Of a DNA stretch of 7,867 bases, positions 6,357-7,867 are shown piece after piece. The stretch spans positions 1 to 7,867 of the forward strand of contig JACMMY010000077.1 of the NCBI GenBank assembly GCA_014378805.1, read 5' to 3'. This DNA is from Moraxellaceae bacterium (GTDB lineage: Bacteria > Pseudomonadota > Gammaproteobacteria > Pseudomonadales > Moraxellaceae). Position numbers and translations under genes: made by a program. Below the pieces are notes generated by a model. The model saw only the letters and a program-made list of their open reading frames with translations, was not told the DNA's origin and searched no databases. Numbering within the stretch: position 1 is the stretch's first letter; every line of letters begins with the position of its first letter.

Positions 6357-6462
6357 ATATACTTACAATCTGAAAAACTTTGATGATTGATTTTCACAAC
6401 AGCACTAGTGGAATACTATTCTTTCTTGTACAAAAGGTAGTAGCTAGTGTTGGTAAGTATAT
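6357..6462. repeat. Nested inverted repeat upstream of membrane acyltransferase
   Basis: Outer arms ATATACTTAC (6357-6366) and GTAAGTATAT (6453-6462) are perfect over 10 bases. Directly inside the right arm, CTAGTGTTG (6444-6452) pairs with CAGCACTAG (6400-6408) over nine pairs with one G-T. Between the left arms, TGAAAA (6371-6376) and TTTTCA (6391-6396) can form a third, small hairpin. The whole could fold as a three-way junction in RNA or serve as protein sites in DNA. The right arm overlaps the candidate promoter of the next gene. Confidence 0.5.
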
Positions 6463-6480
6463 TTTTTTGTTGATTATATT
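6450..6480 (+). promoter_or_regulatory. Candidate promoter of the membrane acyltransferase
   Basis: TTGGTA (6450-6455) and TATATT (6475-6480), or TTATAT one base earlier, are separated by 18-19 bases. Transcription would start near 6487, only about 14 bases before the ATG. The AT-richness of the region makes such matches easy, so confidence is low. Confidence 0.3.
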
Positions 6481-6500
6481 AATTTAAGTGAACGGTTGTT

Positions 6501-7700
6501 ATGATAAAAGAAAAGCTTGAATCCGCTGAAGCCATCCGAGGTGTTGCTTGCCTTTTTGTGGTGTTTTCACATTTATCATTAACTTTTTTTCCTTCGATGC
6601 ATCATTTTTTTGATGAACAAACCACGACGACAAACTTAGAATTAATGATGCATAATTCGCCGTTTGCGTTTTGGTATTCAGGTACGGCAGCGGTTTATAT
6701 CTTTTTTGTATTAAGCGGTTATGTTTTAACTTACACCATTGCCAATAGTCGCGATCCAATCAAAAAAATTAAAGCAATGAGTATCAAACGTTATCCACGC
6801 TTAATGTTGCCTGCTTTAGCGTCTTGTATTTTGTTGTGGGCGGCATTTAGTTTTTATCAGCCACCGATAGAGCATGTGACGAGTTGGGGGCGAGAAATTG
6901 GTCATGTGCCACATCTATTCGATCAAGGACTGACGGCGTTTTTATTGGGCGATATTCATCAATACGGCACGCTGTGGACGCGTTGCATTGAGCTATTAGG
7001 TTCTTTTGTCGCGGCTGGATTTGATGGTAGTATTCGTTCATTTTTCTTGGGTTATAGCGATTACAACTGGGTGTTATGGACGATGAGAATCGAGCTACTT
7101 GGCTCATTTGGTCTATTTTTTCTACTCTATTTACGTGTTAAGAAGCCGATATTTGGATGGCTTATTCCGATTACAACGATCATCTTATGTTTAAATGTTG
7201 ACTATTTGGGCTATGCCGCATTTTTGATCGGTGCGTTATTTTATTTCCATAAGCAAAAACTTGCGACTGTGCCTGCATTGATTTGTTTAGTGCTTGGTTT
7301 GTATTTTGCTGGTGTCCACAACACCAGTGCCTCATATCAGATTTTCCAAGATGTGTTGGGTGATCAAACCTATGAAATTCTTAATTTTTTAGCAGGTCCA
7401 TTGATTGTCATCGCGATTATGTGGAATACCAGATTGGCTGACACATTTAGCAATCGTGTGACCATTTTTCTGGGTAAGATTTCCTTTGCCGCTTATTTAA
7501 ATCATCTACTGATTTTGTATTTAATTGGATTACCAATGTTTCAATTTTTGTTTGAACAGCAATGGGGTTATGCCTTATCAGCTGTCTCGAGCTGTATTGT
7601 GGTGGTTTTTTTAACGATTGTTTTTTCAGAAGTATTTTATCGTTGCATCGATAAAAGCACGATGAAGCTTTCGGGAAAAATATCAGATAAGTTTATTTAA
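6501..7700 (+). CDS. Membrane acyltransferase, acyltransferase-3 (OafA/YrhL-like) family
   Basis: Integral inner-membrane protein of 399 aa. The family moves acyl groups, often acetyl, onto sugars of lipopolysaccharide, capsule, peptidoglycan or secreted glycans; the substrate here cannot be read from the sequence. Family features: EAIRGVACLFVVFSH (10-24) in the first membrane segment, with conserved Arg13 and His24; VYIFFVLSGYVLTYTI (65-80); a basic loop SIKRYPRLMLP (94-104); and LWTMRIELLGSF (192-203). About ten hydrophobic segments follow through residue 378, ending in a basic cytoplasmic tail. Residues 136-169 and 170-203 are a gapless tandem repeat, reported as a finding. The start is the first ATG in frame (a TGA lies four codons upstream), but there is no clear Shine-Dalgarno sequence. 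It stands alone behind a long intergenic region and ahead of a terminator, so context gives no substrate clue. Confidence 0.92.
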   Translation: MIKEKLESAEAIRGVACLFVVFSHLSLTFFPSMHHFFDEQTTTTNLELMMHNSPFAFWYSGTAAVYIFFVLSGYVLTYTIANSRDPIKKIKAMSIKRYPRLMLPALASCILLWAAFSFYQPPIEHVTSWGREIGHVPHLFDQGLTAFLLGDIHQYGTLWTRCIELLGSFVAAGFDGSIRSFFLGYSDYNWVLWTMRIELLGSFGLFFLLYLRVKKPIFGWLIPITTIILCLNVDYLGYAAFLIGALFYFHKQKLATVPALICLVLGLYFAGVHNTSASYQIFQDVLGDQTYEILNFLAGPLIVIAIMWNTRLADTFSNRVTIFLGKISFAAYLNHLLILYLIGLPMFQFLFEQQWGYALSAVSSCIVVVFLTIVFSEVFYRCIDKSTMKLSGKISDKFI

Positions 7701-7732
7701 TTAGTACTTTAATATTACCGATAGAAAACATG

Positions 7733-7762
7733 ATCACCCTAAATGCGTTGTAGGGTGATTTT
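7733..7762 (+). terminator. Intrinsic terminator after the membrane acyltransferase
   Basis: ATCACCCTA (7733-7741) and TAGGGTGAT (7751-7759) form a perfect nine-bp stem with a nine-base loop, followed by a short T-run (four Ts, 7759-7762). It lies about 32 bases after the stop codon. The short T-run lowers confidence slightly. Confidence 0.65.
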
Positions 7763-7835
7763 GAGTCTTGTCTGTTTGTTGTGATTATGGGAGTCGTCTA
7801 GCATTTTCATGGACATAGCAGTGATTTGTATGTTA

Positions 7836-7851
7836 TTTCTCAATAGAGAAA
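7836..7851. repeat. Small hairpin near the right edge
   Basis: TTTCTC-AATA-GAGAAA, a six-bp perfect stem with a four-base loop and no T-run after it. The window ends with AAGGATCA, whose AAGGA (7860-7864) could be the ribosome binding site of a gene beginning beyond the edge, so the hairpin may lie in that gene's leader. This is inference. Confidence 0.35.
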
Positions 7852-7867
7852 CTCATATCAAGGATCA

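Larger units (their letters stand above)
6011..6500. other. AT-rich intergenic region between two divergent acyltransferase genes
   Basis: About 490 bases without a convincing gene, between the minus-strand atfA and the plus-strand membrane acyltransferase. It holds the probable atfA promoter (6083-6091), a perfect Shine-Dalgarno sequence followed by a 14-codon ORF (6126-6185), a large nested inverted repeat (6357-6462) and the candidate acyltransferase promoter (6450-6480). I see no tRNA, insertion sequence end or pseudogene-like protein fragment in it. Confidence 0.7.

Noticed and set aside
6499..6759. Minus-strand 86-codon reading frame inside the acyltransferase
   Set aside because: It is antisense to a gene with conserved membrane motifs and its translation has no recognisable domain.
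6847..7107. Second minus-strand 86-codon reading frame inside the acyltransferase
   Set aside because: It is antisense to the repeated segment of the acyltransferase; low-complexity translation and no supporting start signals.
7776..7804. TTGTTG-17-TAGCAT as a promoter for a gene beyond the right edge
   Set aside because: The -10 matches only four of six positions and the target gene is not visible.

Overview
The window looks like chromosomal DNA of an Acinetobacter-type gammaproteobacterium (Moraxellaceae). The reasons are the AT-rich base composition, a wax ester synthase/diacylglycerol acyltransferase that closely resembles AtfA of Acinetobacter baylyi, a Maf-RNase G gene order shared with other gammaproteobacteria, and a small protein with a Pseudomonas PA1571-like core. 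The family calls come from reading motifs and from remembered family members; no database was searched.

Layout, left to right. (1) Positions 1-397 hold the 3' two-thirds of a Maf/YhdE-type nucleotide pyrophosphatase, followed by rng (RNase G) at 514-1965. (2) A 60-codon small protein of the PA1571 type lies at 2147-2329. (3) A palindrome-rich spacer leads to moeA (2541-3785), a molybdenum cofactor synthesis gene. (4) A dodecin flavin-binding protein (3922-4128) converges on rpmE2 (ribosomal protein L31 type B, minus strand, 4222-4512) across a strong bidirectional terminator. (5) A wax ester synthase/DGAT gene lies on the minus strand at 4619-6010. (6) An AT-rich gene-poor stretch of about 490 bases carries promoter-like elements, a perfect Shine-Dalgarno sequence followed by a 14-codon ORF, and a nested inverted repeat. 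(7) A membrane O-acyltransferase of the acyltransferase-3 family occupies 6501-7700, followed by a terminator.

Most genes are housekeeping or metabolic and do not form one pathway. Maf and RNase G are neighbours in many gammaproteobacteria (nucleotide-pool sanitation and RNA maturation/decay). MoeA inserts molybdenum into molybdopterin, dodecin buffers flavins, L31B is a ribosomal protein, and AtfA makes neutral storage lipids. The last acyltransferase probably decorates an envelope molecule.

I did not find a defence system, mobile element, CRISPR array, or tRNA/rRNA gene. The most unusual signals are an in-register tandem 34-residue duplication inside the membrane acyltransferase, a nested inverted repeat just upstream of it, and an isolated perfect anti-16S sequence in the same intergenic region.
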